Assembly (NCBI RefSeq): GCF_900113745.1
Contig: NZ_FOQL01000003.1
Coordinates: 124,001-188,000, forward strand
Source: Pseudomonas guineae
Lineage (GTDB): Bacteria; Pseudomonadota; Gammaproteobacteria; Pseudomonadales; Pseudomonadaceae
DNA: 64,000 nucleotides
Direction of reading: 5' to 3'
Shown: one piece after another, positions 50,079-58,431 of the stretch
Numbering within the stretch: the stretch's first letter is position 1
Layout: the number at the start of each line of letters is the position of its first letter
The notes under the pieces: model-generated
What the model was told of the DNA's origin: nothing
What the model saw: the letters and a program-made list of their open reading frames with translations, nothing else
The model's database searches: none
Position numbers and translations under genes: made by a program

Positions 50079-50366
50079 ATGGATAGCATTAATCGCCAAC
50101 TCGTCGAACAGTTGTTTTCTCCACTGCGCGCCACATTCAGCCCGCCCCGCCCAGATGGCGGAATCGTCCTCTCATTACTGGATGCAAGCGACGCCACAGC
50201 CTATAGCCGCGTACTCAGCGCCGCTCAACGCGCTGACTCACAAGCCTTCATACAAAGCCTTGAAGACATCCGCCTAGAGCTTGCAATGCGCTCTGGCAAC
50301 ATACCCGCCGACATGCGCAAAGCGCTTAAGGAACAGGACAGCGTCCTCAGCTACCAGACAAACTGA
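50079..50366 (+). CDS. DUF3509 family protein
   Basis: The 95-residue protein includes NRQLVEQLFSPLRATFSPPRPDGGIVLSLLDASDA, then a helical segment with LSAAQRAD and a tail of about 25 residues longer than usual. I read it as DUF3509. It follows the related small gene at 49787 in the same direction, so the two may be a tandem duplication that has diverged. Its function is unknown. Confidence 0.62.
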   Translation: MDSINRQLVEQLFSPLRATFSPPRPDGGIVLSLLDASDATAYSRVLSAAQRADSQAFIQSLEDIRLELAMRSGNIPADMRKALKEQDSVLSYQTN

Positions 50367-50375
50367 AGACACTCG

Positions 50376-50398
50376 AGGCCCCGCTCACTGCAGGGCCT
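50376..50398 (+). terminator. Hairpin after the DUF3509 gene
   Basis: AGGCCC (50376-50381) pairs with GGGCCT (50393-50398), ten bases after the stop, followed by an AT-rich stretch with TTTT at 50408-50411. Confidence 0.4.
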
Positions 50399-50569
50399 GC
50401 AACATAATTTTCCTTACCCCATCACCGCGCAAAGCATCGCTGCACGAAGCGTTTTTTGATCGAGAGCCATGAGCAGGCGAGAGCCGGAACATTGGCTGCC
50501 GGCTTAGTGAATCGCCCCTAGTTTCGTAGACACCTCCATGCCTCATAATACGGCCCATTAGGAGGTGCC

Positions 50570-50848
50570 ATGAGCAACCCGCGTTATCCCGAAGAATTTA
50601 AAATTGAAGCAGTCAAACAAGTTACCGAGCGGGGTCTGCCGGTGGCTGAGGTAGCTGCTCGTTTGGGCATGTCGACACACAGCCTTTATGCCTGGGTGAA
50701 GCGCTACAGCAAACCCCAAGAACAACGAGCGCAAGAAGACGATCAGCAAGCTGAGTTGCGTCGCCTGCGTGCCGAACTAAAGCGCGTGACCGAAGAGCGA
50801 GACATCTTAAAAAAGGCCGCCGCGTACTTTGCCAAGGAATGCGGCTGA
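50570..50848 (+). CDS. IS3-family transposase OrfA
   Basis: The 92-residue protein has an N-terminal HTH (RYPEEFKIEAVKQVTERGLPVAEVAARLGMS) and a leucine-zipper-like C-terminal helix (about 60-85), as in IS3 OrfA. AGGAGG precedes the ATG. A perfect slippery heptamer A AAA AAG at 50809-50815 lies in frame near its end, where a -1 shift enters the orfB frame to make OrfAB. Confidence 0.9.
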   Translation: MSNPRYPEEFKIEAVKQVTERGLPVAEVAARLGMSTHSLYAWVKRYSKPQEQRAQEDDQQAELRRLRAELKRVTEERDILKKAAAYFAKECG

Positions 50849-51719
50849 AGTACGCCTTCATCAATCAGCTATCCGCAGACTATACGGTTCGCCGTCTGTG
50901 CCTGACTTTGAAAGTACATGCCAGCGGTTACTACGCCTGGCTGGCAGAGCCTACGTCGGCGCGAGCCAGGATGACCAACGCCTGCTTGGTCTGATCAAGC
51001 ACTCATGGCTAGAGAGCGGCGGCGTGTATGGCTACCGCAAAATCCATGACGACCTGCGTGAGCTTGGAGAGGCGTGCGGCAAGCACCGTGTTGCTCGACT
51101 AATGCGTTTGGAAGGACTGCGCTCGCAGACAGGATATCGGCGTCGACCAGGCCGTTATGGCGGTAAGCCTCCAGTAGCTTCACCAAATCATCTGGAGCGC
51201 CGATTCAATGTCACCGAACCTAACAAAGTCTGGGTCACGGACATCACCTACATCCGCACTTACGAGGGCTGGTTGTATTTGGCGGTAGTGCTCGATCTGT
51301 TTTCGCGGCAGGTAATCGGTTGGTCAATGAAGCCGCAGATGACCAGCGACCTGGCTATTGATGCATTGCTGATGGCGGTTTGGCGGCGTAAGCCAAAGCA
51401 GGAAGTGATGATCCATTCAGACCAGGGTAGTCAGTTCAGCAGCGGCGACTGGCAGAGTTTCCTGAAAGCCAACAACTTGCTTGGCAGCATGAGTCGACGC
51501 GGAAATTGTCATGACAACGCAGTAGCGGAAAGCTTTTTCCAGCTTCTGAAGCGCGAGCGGATCAGGCGAAAGATCTATAGCACTAGGCAGGATGCCCGCG
51601 CTGATGTGTTCGACTACATCGAGATGTTTTACAACCCAAAACGCCGACATGGTTTCAACAACCAGCTGTCACCGGTAGAGTTTAAGAAGCGACATTTACT
51701 GAGCCTGGAAAGTGTCTAA
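50845..51719 (+). pseudogene. IS3-family transposase OrfB with a one-base deletion
   Basis: OrfB begins in the -1 frame relative to orfA (LKYAFINQLSADY from 50845, HASGYYAWLAEP near 50920). At about 50968-50971 one G appears to be missing (AGCCAGGATGACC where AGCCAGGGATGACC is expected). The rest continues in the next frame (DDQRLLGLIKHSW to 51719). The DDE residues are in that second part: WVTDITYI, IHSDQGSQF and NAVAESFF. An artificial open frame from 50829 joins out-of-frame bases to the second part. The copy is therefore probably inactive unless the deletion is a sequencing error. Confidence 0.82.
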
Positions 51720-51748
51720 GAAATCCGGGGCGATTCAGTTTACCGTGA

Positions 51749-51780
51749 CGTTTTTACACGCTCTGGGCCAAAAGCGGACG
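51749..51780 (+). repeat. IS-end-like scar beside the IS3 element
   Basis: ACGTTTTTACAC followed by CTGGGCC and AAAGCGGAC begins ten bases beyond the IS3 right end. About 25 of 29 bases match the reverse complement of 63144-63172, and the first 12 match 63296-63307. It looks like the terminus of another transposon family. The surrounding 51739-51848 stretch has no gene. Confidence 0.55.
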
Positions 51781-51848
51781 GTGAAGGCTAACTATCAGCT
51801 AGATGCCTGAGCCTTTACTCATTTTTCTCAGAATCAGCGCAGCGCTTC

Positions 51849-52622
51849 TCAACCGTGCCAACAGCGGTACCAGCCATCCTGCTCAGTGACGCGCAACGGT
51901 GTTTGGTACAACGCCGACAGATTTTCGCTAGTGAGGATTTCGGCCTTAGGGCCATCGGCGACAATCTTGCCGCGCTTGAGCAACACCACGCGCTCGATCT
52001 CTGGAATGATCTCGTCGATATGGTGGGTGGTGATGACCATCGCCCGGTCGCTGCTGCAATAACTGCGCAGCAATGTCAGCAGTGCTAGGCCGGAACCCAT
52101 ATCAAGGCCGTTGGCCGGCTCGTCGAGAAACAGCGCCTGCGGCTTGTGCACCAACGCCCTTGCCAGCAACAAGCGACGTTTCTGCCCAGTGGACAGGCGC
52201 TGGAACATGCTGTCATCAATGCCGGTGAGGCCAATTGCCGCCATCTGCTCTTTGGCTAGGGCTATTTGCTCCGCCGTTGCCTGCAGATGCCCGTGACTGC
52301 CGATGGCACCAAAGAAACCAGAAATCACCACATCAAGAGCGCTGGTGGAGGGCGTGTAATCTTCTTGTAGGTCTTGGGAGACAAAGCCGATCTTGCTGCG
52401 TAGTTCCCAGATATTCACCCGATCATCGCCAAACAGTTTCAGCCAACTGTCTTCTTGGTGCAGCGGATACAGTTCACGGTCGATCAACTTGAGTAACGTG
52501 CTCTTGCCGGCGCCGTTGGGGCCAAGGATAGCCATGCGTTCATGGGCACCGATGTGTAGGGAAAAACCGCTGAACACACGAGTCTGTTGCTGATAAGCGG
52601 TGATGTTGTGGATGTCGATCAT
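51849..52622 (-). CDS. ABC transporter ATPase, stand-alone
   Basis: The frame is open to 52883, but the start at 52622 (MIDIHNITAYQQQTRVF) fits the ABC fold, giving 257 residues. Motifs are Walker A GPNGAGKST, signature LSTGQKRRLLLARAL, Walker B LFLDEPANGLD and switch VITTHHIDEI. No permease or binding protein lies next to it. The layout resembles ModF/YfeB-like or Uup-like single-domain ATPases. Its substrate is unknown. It sits just right of the IS3 element, so it may have lost partners. Confidence 0.75.
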   Translation of the reverse strand: MIDIHNITAYQQQTRVFSGFSLHIGAHERMAILGPNGAGKSTLLKLIDRELYPLHQEDSWLKLFGDDRVNIWELRSKIGFVSQDLQEDYTPSTSALDVVISGFFGAIGSHGHLQATAEQIALAKEQMAAIGLTGIDDSMFQRLSTGQKRRLLLARALVHKPQALFLDEPANGLDMGSGLALLTLLRSYCSSDRAMVITTHHIDEIIPEIERVVLLKRGKIVADGPKAEILTSENLSALYQTPLRVTEQDGWYRCWHG

Positions 52623-52665
52623 GAGGTTCCAGAGGTTTGGCTGGTTACTGGTTAAAAGTCTGTTA

Positions 52666-53409
52666 TCAACTTCTGAGCGTATTGCATGAGGATATAGGTG
52701 ATAAGGACCCATCCCACTCCTCGCCCTCGAAGCTCTTATCAAAACTGTAGATGCGATCCTCCTTAACAGCGTAGAAAGCGAGAGCACCTTCGTTTCCACC
52801 AGTGCAGTCGAGGGCGAGATAGTTACCAAGCCGGAGCGGTGCTTGAACTTTAGTATGGCCCGCACAAACACGCCATACCTCATGAACGCCTGACACTATT
52901 GCATCTCTGACTCGCTCCTGACCCCAAAGCGCGTAATGTTTCGTTTCATCATTGACGATGTCGTTCTTAAAGTCGGACCAGCCCATCCCAATAGGGACGT
53001 CAGCATGAACAATACCAATCAACCCCTGCTCAGCCTCCAATTCGATCGCAATGGGAAGCGATTTAAGTCGCTGGACTATCTGGTAGCGAGATCGCTCATC
53101 TATTAGGTCCCACCAAGCTGCCCCTCGTGCAGGAGAAGATCCATACGGATCATTATCGTAGGCCTGAATGAGCATCTGCTCGTGGTTACCCATAACCATG
53201 TGAAACCAAGGCTGATCTAATAGCTTTAACCCACTCGCTGGATCCGGACCTCGGTCGACTAGATCCCCGACAGAAAGAATACGATCGCGCGTGGGGTTAA
53301 AATTAAGCGCGTTAAGGCCATAGAAAAAATCCGGCATTTTGAAATGTATATCGCCGACGATAAAATCACGGCCACTGGTATTCTTACCCAGCTTCAGGAA
53401 ATCGCTCAT
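52666..53409 (-). CDS. PrpA/PrpB-type metallophosphatase
   Basis: The 247-residue protein has calcineurin-like phosphatase motifs: GDIHFK (usually GDIHG), VGDLVDRGPD, MGNHEQML, and later His residues in IVHADVPIG and CAGHTKV. This order fits the lambda/PrpA/PrpB serine-threonine or bis-nucleoside phosphatase group. The Gly of the first motif is replaced by Phe. Codon use is more AT-rich than in the core genes, consistent with acquisition. The open frame of the neighbouring ABC gene overlaps it, but the true starts do not. Confidence 0.78.
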   Translation of the reverse strand: MSDFLKLGKNTSGRDFIVGDIHFKMPDFFYGLNALNFNPTRDRILSVGDLVDRGPDPASGLKLLDQPWFHMVMGNHEQMLIQAYDNDPYGSSPARGAAWWDLIDERSRYQIVQRLKSLPIAIELEAEQGLIGIVHADVPIGMGWSDFKNDIVNDETKHYALWGQERVRDAIVSGVHEVWRVCAGHTKVQAPLRLGNYLALDCTGGNEGALAFYAVKEDRIYSFDKSFEGEEWDGSLSPISSCNTLRS

Positions 53410-53465
53410 CTCGCATTACCTGTCGGGACTTTAAACGCAAAGATCAAGAAAGTTGTCCGGCATAG

Positions 53466-53708
53466 TCACGAGCAAATTGAGCTGCAATACGTCCAGGACG
53501 GGAGCCTCTTTGGGTTGTCCAGGGATTTAAAAGCGATGACATCGGGGTCTAATTGCTGATCCTGCCTATTGGGGTATGCGCGCTCCAGAGCGTCCGCAAT
53601 GCTCGCTAACTGTTTCAGAGGCTCGTGCTCAAAGGGCGTAGATTGATTAGCGATCATTGCGTGTAACCTGGGTTCTCGATGAGTTTTAAGCTTGCCAACA
53701 GCTGTCAC
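53466..53708 (-). CDS. Hypothetical small protein
   Basis: This 80-residue open frame starts at a GTG (53708), with a possible internal ATG start at residue 18. It is hydrophilic, with LKQLASIADALERAYPNRQDQQLDPDVIAFKSL as its most protein-like part. It lies 56 bases before the phosphatase in the same direction and could be co-transcribed. No family is recognised, and it may not be real. Confidence 0.35.
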   Translation of the reverse strand: MTAVGKLKTHREPRLHAMIANQSTPFEHEPLKQLASIADALERAYPNRQDQQLDPDVIAFKSLDNPKRLPSWTYCSSICS

Positions 53709-53851
53709 TCCCGTCTAACGACGGATAGACCTAGATCGTCGATTAATGGACATTTTCGGATGAATTACGCGTTATTGGTAGACCCACCGAAAAGACAGAC
53801 AAGCCCGGCTCAACCCGTGAGCAAACTCGCTTATTAGCTTTGTAGGGCGCA

Positions 53852-54646
53852 TCAATCCGATGTTTTGTGCTGCGATCGCTGGAAAGCCATTGGAGCGATA
53901 CCGAACTCGCGACGGAACATTGCTGAAAAGGCACTTGGATTGGCGTATCCGGCGTCCAGCGCAACATTAAGGATGCTTCGTCCCAGCGCAAGCTCTTCGA
54001 GTGCCACGAGCAATCGAGCTTGCGTTCGCCATTTCCCGTAGGTGATACCGAGTTCACTGGCGAACCATCGTTGAATGGTTTTTACGTTGACGTCCAGATG
54101 CGAGGCACATTCAGCCAGCCCCCAATCCAGAGTCCGCGCAGCCACGAGACGATGGCATAGCTCGCGTAGCGGACCTTTATTAGGAAGCGGTAAAAAAACC
54201 GATCCAATTTTAGCTCGAGAAAGCTCCTCAAGCAGCAGGTTGAACACAAGCTCGTTACGCCGATCGGGGAGCTCGCCTCCATCAATTTGTGACGCTGTGA
54301 TCATGAGTTCTTTGGTTAACGGTGTTATCTCTAGCACCACGCAGTCGCTGCTCAGGCTAATCGTTCGCTCGCCAAGATAGACGCTTTTAATGCTTACGGC
54401 ACCGAGCGTTCTAGTGCGGTGCTGAACGTCGGCAGGTATCCATAACGCATAGTTGCTCGGCACTATCCAGCAGCCACTCTGGGTGGTGACCATCAACACC
54501 CCTTGAGTGGTGAGCAGCACCTGAGCCTGCTGATGATGGTGCACGTCGATATCAGTACCATCGTTGAGATCCAAAGTGAGGGTCGACACACCGCTTGCCG
54601 TTGCAGCTACGCTATCACTGGATGGTAAATGCTTTGATATGTCCAT
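53852..54646 (-). CDS. AraC-family regulator with cupin sensor domain
   Basis: The 264-residue protein has an N-terminal cupin (HHHQQAQVLLTTQGVLMV and WIPADVQHR, about 35-90). A C-terminal double HTH follows (about 165-255; LDVNVKTIQRWFASELG and ALDAGYANPSAFSAMFRREFG). This is the group of short AraC proteins with an amino-terminal cupin. It is divergent from the ribH remnant, which may have been its target. Its inducer is unknown. Confidence 0.82.
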   Translation of the reverse strand: MDISKHLPSSDSVAATASGVSTLTLDLNDGTDIDVHHHQQAQVLLTTQGVLMVTTQSGCWIVPSNYALWIPADVQHRTRTLGAVSIKSVYLGERTISLSSDCVVLEITPLTKELMITASQIDGGELPDRRNELVFNLLLEELSRAKIGSVFLPLPNKGPLRELCHRLVAARTLDWGLAECASHLDVNVKTIQRWFASELGITYGKWRTQARLLVALEELALGRSILNVALDAGYANPSAFSAMFRREFGIAPMAFQRSQHKTSD

Positions 54647-55182
54647 TATTCGATGACTGGTGCTAATTGGTCGCTAGACGAACTTTAGCGAATCGTAGCA
54701 TTATAACTCAGGTGATGCACACACCATGCTCCGCCGATTTTAAATAACAAGTATGGCTTGAGCGCATAGTTATTATTTCGGCTCCGCAAATACTTTAATA
54801 CATTAACTATTTTTTTGGAGAAATGATTAAACCCAACTTGCTATGAGAGCCTTATGAGTCAGCTTATTTTAAATAAAACTTCAGAAACTATATTTTTAGA
54901 CAGCCTAAAAATATAGCTTTTGCCTACCCTACCTGGCATCAACCTATAGTTGAAAATGCCGTGAAAGATTCTAGGGATTTTTTTGAAAAAATGGATTTAT
55001 GAGCGATGAAATCGCCATTTATATATTACCTGGCGCATTTGAACTGCCGTTGCACGTCAAAAAGCTCGCACAAATAGGAGAGTTTGATGCAATCATTGCA
55101 TCAAATGCAGATCATCAAAGTATCGACTAAGTTAAGGACGTATTCAGAATACGACAGATCTTATTTGCTCACTCAGCGCACT
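54647..55182. other. AT-rich gap holding a decayed gene
   Basis: This 536-base stretch is markedly richer in A and T than its neighbours and has no intact gene. Its first 200 bases should hold the araC promoter, and 54854-55130 is the ribH remnant. A perfect palindrome CGTATTC-A-GAATACG lies at 55139-55153. Confidence 0.6.
54854..55130 (+). pseudogene. Remnant of a lumazine synthase (ribH-like) gene
   Basis: Three consecutive frames give pieces of one protein. ATG 54854 encodes MSQLILNKTSETIFLDSLK and then stops. One frame over continues NIAFAYPTWHQPIVENAVKD to FFEKMDL and a TGA at 55000. A third frame gives SDEIAIYILPGAFELPLHVKK and LAQIGEFDAIIAS before ending at 55128-55130. The pattern W-H-x-x-I-V, then PGAFELPLHVKKLAxxGxFDAI, is the lumazine synthase core, closest in style to RibH2. 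The segment with the catalytic His and the C-terminal third are missing. It is a clear pseudogene, divergent from the AraC gene. Confidence 0.78.
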
Positions 55183-55923
55183 TTAGGTGTTTAAAGTAAC
55201 GCGCCCAAGACCGGTAAACTCAACTTCAACCCTCGCCCCCGCTGGTGCCCAATAAATACCGGTCCAGCTACCTGTAGCGACTATATCCCCGGCACGTAAT
55301 GGATTGCCCTGCGCTACGGCATGCTTTGCTAGCCAAGGCAGCGAGTTTAGCGGCTGAGCAAACGGGTGAGTGCCGATGTTATGAATCTGCATTACACCGT
55401 TCACTCGAACTTCAGCCGTTTGTTTTGACCAGTCAGGCTTATGTTCAAACGTAAAGGGCTGTCCCGTAATCAGGGCACGGTTTAACTGTTGATCAGCCAA
55501 GCGCAATAGCGCTGAAGCTTGCTCAGCATGCACCCAACGCGTATCGCATAACTCGATAGCTGGAAGCCATTCTTCAACCGCTTTGTATGCAGCGGCCATG
55601 TCAGTATGTTCATCGAGGTCGCAACCCAAGCGCACTAACAATTCGCTCTCAATACCAAAGGCATGACAATAGCCGGGCGGCACCTGCCAACCTGACATGT
55701 GAATAGCCTTAGACGGTACACCAGAGGCGCTGATAAACGTGTTCGGAGCGCCACCTAGTTTCCAAGCTTGAGCAGGGCCGTCTGCAAACCATCCAAGCGC
55801 TTGCGCTACGTGTTGCTGCACGGCATAAGCTTGGGCTTCATTTGCGAGGACCAAGCCTTGATGCGACTGGCGCTCACCGCTGCGCCAACTGCGAATTAAG
55901 CACTCGACAACTTGCTCAACCAT
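55183..55923 (-). CDS. FAH/2-keto-4-pentenoate hydratase-like protein
   Basis: The start at 55923 (MVEQVVECLIRSW) gives 246 residues; the longer frame upstream overlaps the hydantoinase gene. The protein reads as a MhpD-type member of the fumarylacetoacetase superfamily (GIESELLVRLGCDL metal region, PAIELCDTRW, and GDIVATGSWTGIYWAPAGARVEV near the end). Members hydrate, decarboxylate or hydrolyse 2-keto acids. It begins two bases after the hydantoinase stop, so the two are translationally coupled. The reaction here is unknown. Confidence 0.75.
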   Translation of the reverse strand: MVEQVVECLIRSWRSGERQSHQGLVLANEAQAYAVQQHVAQALGWFADGPAQAWKLGGAPNTFISASGVPSKAIHMSGWQVPPGYCHAFGIESELLVRLGCDLDEHTDMAAAYKAVEEWLPAIELCDTRWVHAEQASALLRLADQQLNRALITGQPFTFEHKPDWSKQTAEVRVNGVMQIHNIGTHPFAQPLNSLPWLAKHAVAQGNPLRAGDIVATGSWTGIYWAPAGARVEVEFTGLGRVTLNT

Positions 55924-55925
55924 GC

Positions 55926-57362
55926 TCACAGCGGTAACTCCGTCTTGCGTCTGCGCTTTTGCGCCGGAACCGGTCGCTGACAAGCCAGAAACTGACCACG
56001 CCCTGCTGCGCCACGTGGCTGGCCATCCCACACCACCTCGCCGCGTGACAAGGTCATGGCTGGCCACGCGCTCAGTTGCATACCGGCATACGGCGTGTAA
56101 TCGACGTTGTGATGGAGCATTTGATTACTCAGTTCGACCGTTTGGCCTTCATCCCAAATCACTAAGTCTGCATCTGAGCCAATCGCGATGCTGCCTTTGC
56201 GTGGGTATAAACCGTACATTTTTGCGGCGTTGCTCGCCGTCAGCGCGACAAAGCTTTGTGCACTGATTCGCCCGCTTCGCACACCCTCGGACCAGAGCAG
56301 GGCCATGCGTGTTTCGACCCCGGGAATGCCGTTGGCGATCTGGTCGAACGACACATCTTCGCCATGGGCTTTCTTACCGTCTGGGCCGTTAAAGCGAAAA
56401 GGCGCGTGGTCAGATGAGAAAATCTCAAACGAGCCATTTTCCAACCCGTCCCAGATCACTTGTTGATTAGCCGTATCTCGTGGTGGCGGGCTACAAATGC
56501 ATTTTGCACCTTCAAAGCTGTCATCGCAGCCAAGCGAGTCAGCCGTCAAAAATAAATATTGGGGACAGGTTTCAGCGTACACCTTCAGGCCTTGAGTTTG
56601 CGCCCGACGAATTTGCTCAAGCGCTTCTCGGCCCGAGACGTGCACAATCAAAATCGGTACATCCACCAACTCAGCTAAGGCAATGGCACGATGAGTCGCC
56701 TCACGCTCCACCAACATCGGCCGTGAGTTGGCGTGATATTTCGGCGCACTTAAACCAGCGGCTAACAAGCGTTCAGTCAGCCAAGCAATGCAGTCGCTGT
56801 TTTCAGCATGGAGCATGACCATCGCACCTTCACGCCGAGCAACTGACAGGGTTTCTAGAATTTCACGATCCCCCAGCTTGAGAGCATCGTAGGTCATGTA
56901 GATTTTGAACGAGGTGTAGCCCTCAGCGATTAACGCGGGTAACTCTTCACGCAGCACTTGCGGCGTCGGGTCTGTGACGATCAAGTGGAACGCGTAATCG
57001 ATCACCGGCTTGTTGCCTGCACGCCGGTGATAATCATCCACCGCAGCGCGCAACGTTTCACCCTTCTGCTGGCAGGCAAACGGGATCACCGTCGTGGTAC
57101 CGCCACAAGCTGCCGAAACCGTACCACTGAAGAAGTCATCGGCCATTAGCGAGCCATCGCCGGTCGGTTGATCAAAATGCACGTGACTGTCGATACCGCC
57201 CGGCGTGACATGACGGCCAGCTGCGTCGATCTCTTTCAGGCCCTGGGACAAGTCCAACGCTAGCGCTGCGATGCGCCCATCACGAATACCAATATCGCTG
57301 GTAAATGTGTCAGCCGCGGTAACCACGCGAGCATTGCGAATGACCGTATCGAAAGGTTGCAT
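55926..57362 (-). CDS. Dihydropyrimidinase / D-hydantoinase family cyclic amidohydrolase
   Basis: The start MQPFDTVIRNARVV (57362) follows GAGG by six bases and gives 479 residues; an ATG five codons upstream lacks spacing. Metal ligands are visible: H60 and H62 (SHVHFD), carboxylated K153 (SFKIYMTYD), H185 (MLHAENSD), H241 (VHVSGREA) and D318 (SSDHAPF). This full set predicts an active binuclear zinc hydrolase opening a hydantoin, dihydropyrimidine or similar cyclic ureide. The surrounding genes do not include pydA/pydX or a beta-ureidopropionase, so a standard pyrimidine pathway is not implied. Confidence 0.87.
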   Translation of the reverse strand: MQPFDTVIRNARVVTAADTFTSDIGIRDGRIAALALDLSQGLKEIDAAGRHVTPGGIDSHVHFDQPTGDGSLMADDFFSGTVSAACGGTTTVIPFACQQKGETLRAAVDDYHRRAGNKPVIDYAFHLIVTDPTPQVLREELPALIAEGYTSFKIYMTYDALKLGDREILETLSVARREGAMVMLHAENSDCIAWLTERLLAAGLSAPKYHANSRPMLVEREATHRAIALAELVDVPILIVHVSGREALEQIRRAQTQGLKVYAETCPQYLFLTADSLGCDDSFEGAKCICSPPPRDTANQQVIWDGLENGSFEIFSSDHAPFRFNGPDGKKAHGEDVSFDQIANGIPGVETRMALLWSEGVRSGRISAQSFVALTASNAAKMYGLYPRKGSIAIGSDADLVIWDEGQTVELSNQMLHHNVDYTPYAGMQLSAWPAMTLSRGEVVWDGQPRGAAGRGQFLACQRPVPAQKRRRKTELPL

Positions 57363-57474
57363 AGTAGGCCTCATCAAACAGGACTTGGCCTCAGCAAGTG
57401 AAGCCGATTGAACCGCAGTAAATGGGCAATTAGCGAGGTGAGGATGCCGTCACCTTGCCAAACTTCAGCGTGTT

Positions 57475-58386
57475 TTAGGCCGAAGCAGCCGCGTCGCGTT
57501 GCAGCCAGGCTTCCGCGATTTGTTCGCGCGTGGCAAACCACACGCCTTCGTGGGCTTGGGCGTACTCAATGAACTTCTTCAATGCGCGTACCCGGCCTGG
57601 ACGGCCAACCATGCGTGGGTGCAGGCCAATGGACATCATGCGTAGGCCGTCTGCGGACTCTTCGTGCAGCACCTCAAAACTTTCTTTCATGTACTCAAGG
57701 AAGTCTGACGCTTGCGATAAACCGGGCGAGTTCCAGTAGCGAAAGTCATTGACGTCGCTGGTGTACGGCACCACTAAGTGGCGCTTGCCTTCGACCTCAA
57801 CAAAGTACGGAACGTCATCGTTGTAGGCGTCGGAGTCATACAAAAAACCGCCTTCTTCGCAGACCAGCCGACGCGTGCGCACACTGGCTCCATAGCGGCA
57901 ATACCAACCCACTGGGCGCTTACCGCAGGTACGCTCAAATGACTCAACCGCTAAGCGAATATGCTCACGTTCCTGTTCTTCGCTAAGGCGAAATACCTCT
58001 TCCCAGCGATAACCATGGCTGCAAACTTCGTGACCCAAAGTAACCGCCGCTTTAGCAACGTCTGGGTTTTGCTCGAAGGCGACCGCGCAAGCATGAAAGG
58101 TCGCGGGAACATTAGCTTGCTGCAGAATATCGAGAATCCGCCAAATACCGACACGCGAGCCGTATTCATACATCGACTCCATGGCCAAGTTGCGCACGCC
58201 ATCGGGGAATTGATAACTGCCCCATTCGGTCATGCTTTCTTGGTCAGGATCCCCCATCGCCAGTGAGCGTTCGGAGCCTTCCTCGTAGTTGATCACCACA
58301 CTGATAGCCAACCGCGAACCATTGGGCCAAGTGCCTTGCGGGCGTTGCTGGCCATAGCCAACAAGATCTCGAAGGGGTAACGCCAT
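57475..58386 (-). CDS. PuuE-like polysaccharide deacetylase family protein (allantoinase-type)
   Basis: The ATG at 58386 (MALPLRDLVGYG) with AGGAG eight bases before it gives 303 residues. The sequence has INYEEGSERS, GSRVGIWRILDIL, GHEVCSHGYRWEEVF and GLHPRMVGRPGR, patterns shared with Pseudomonas PuuE. PuuE is a cofactor-independent allantoinase of the NodB superfamily. It may therefore open another cyclic ureide or remove an acyl group. No uricase or allantoicase gene is adjacent, so ordinary purine use is not shown. It belongs to the catabolic cluster with the hydantoinase. Confidence 0.78.
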   Translation of the reverse strand: MALPLRDLVGYGQQRPQGTWPNGSRLAISVVINYEEGSERSLAMGDPDQESMTEWGSYQFPDGVRNLAMESMYEYGSRVGIWRILDILQQANVPATFHACAVAFEQNPDVAKAAVTLGHEVCSHGYRWEEVFRLSEEQEREHIRLAVESFERTCGKRPVGWYCRYGASVRTRRLVCEEGGFLYDSDAYNDDVPYFVEVEGKRHLVVPYTSDVNDFRYWNSPGLSQASDFLEYMKESFEVLHEESADGLRMMSIGLHPRMVGRPGRVRALKKFIEYAQAHEGVWFATREQIAEAWLQRDAAASA

Positions 58387-58431
58387 GGGAAACACTCCTA
58401 CAGGTTTGGCAAACTGCTCAGCCGCTCAGGC

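Larger units (their letters stand above)
50508..51738 (+). mobile_element. IS3-family insertion sequence (IS51-subgroup-like)
   Basis: The element is about 1231 bp long. Its ends are inverted repeats: TGAATCGCCCC at 50508-50518 continuing to TAGACAC at 50527-50533. The reverse complement at the right end (51713-51738) reads TGAATCGCCCC then TTAGACAC. The two are about 26 bases with a diverged middle. Inside are orfA and orfB in the usual overlapping arrangement. No matching 3-4 bp target duplication is visible (TAG before, GTT after), which suggests rearrangement at one side. Subgroup placement rests on the TGAATCGCCCC end and needs a database comparison. Confidence 0.88.
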
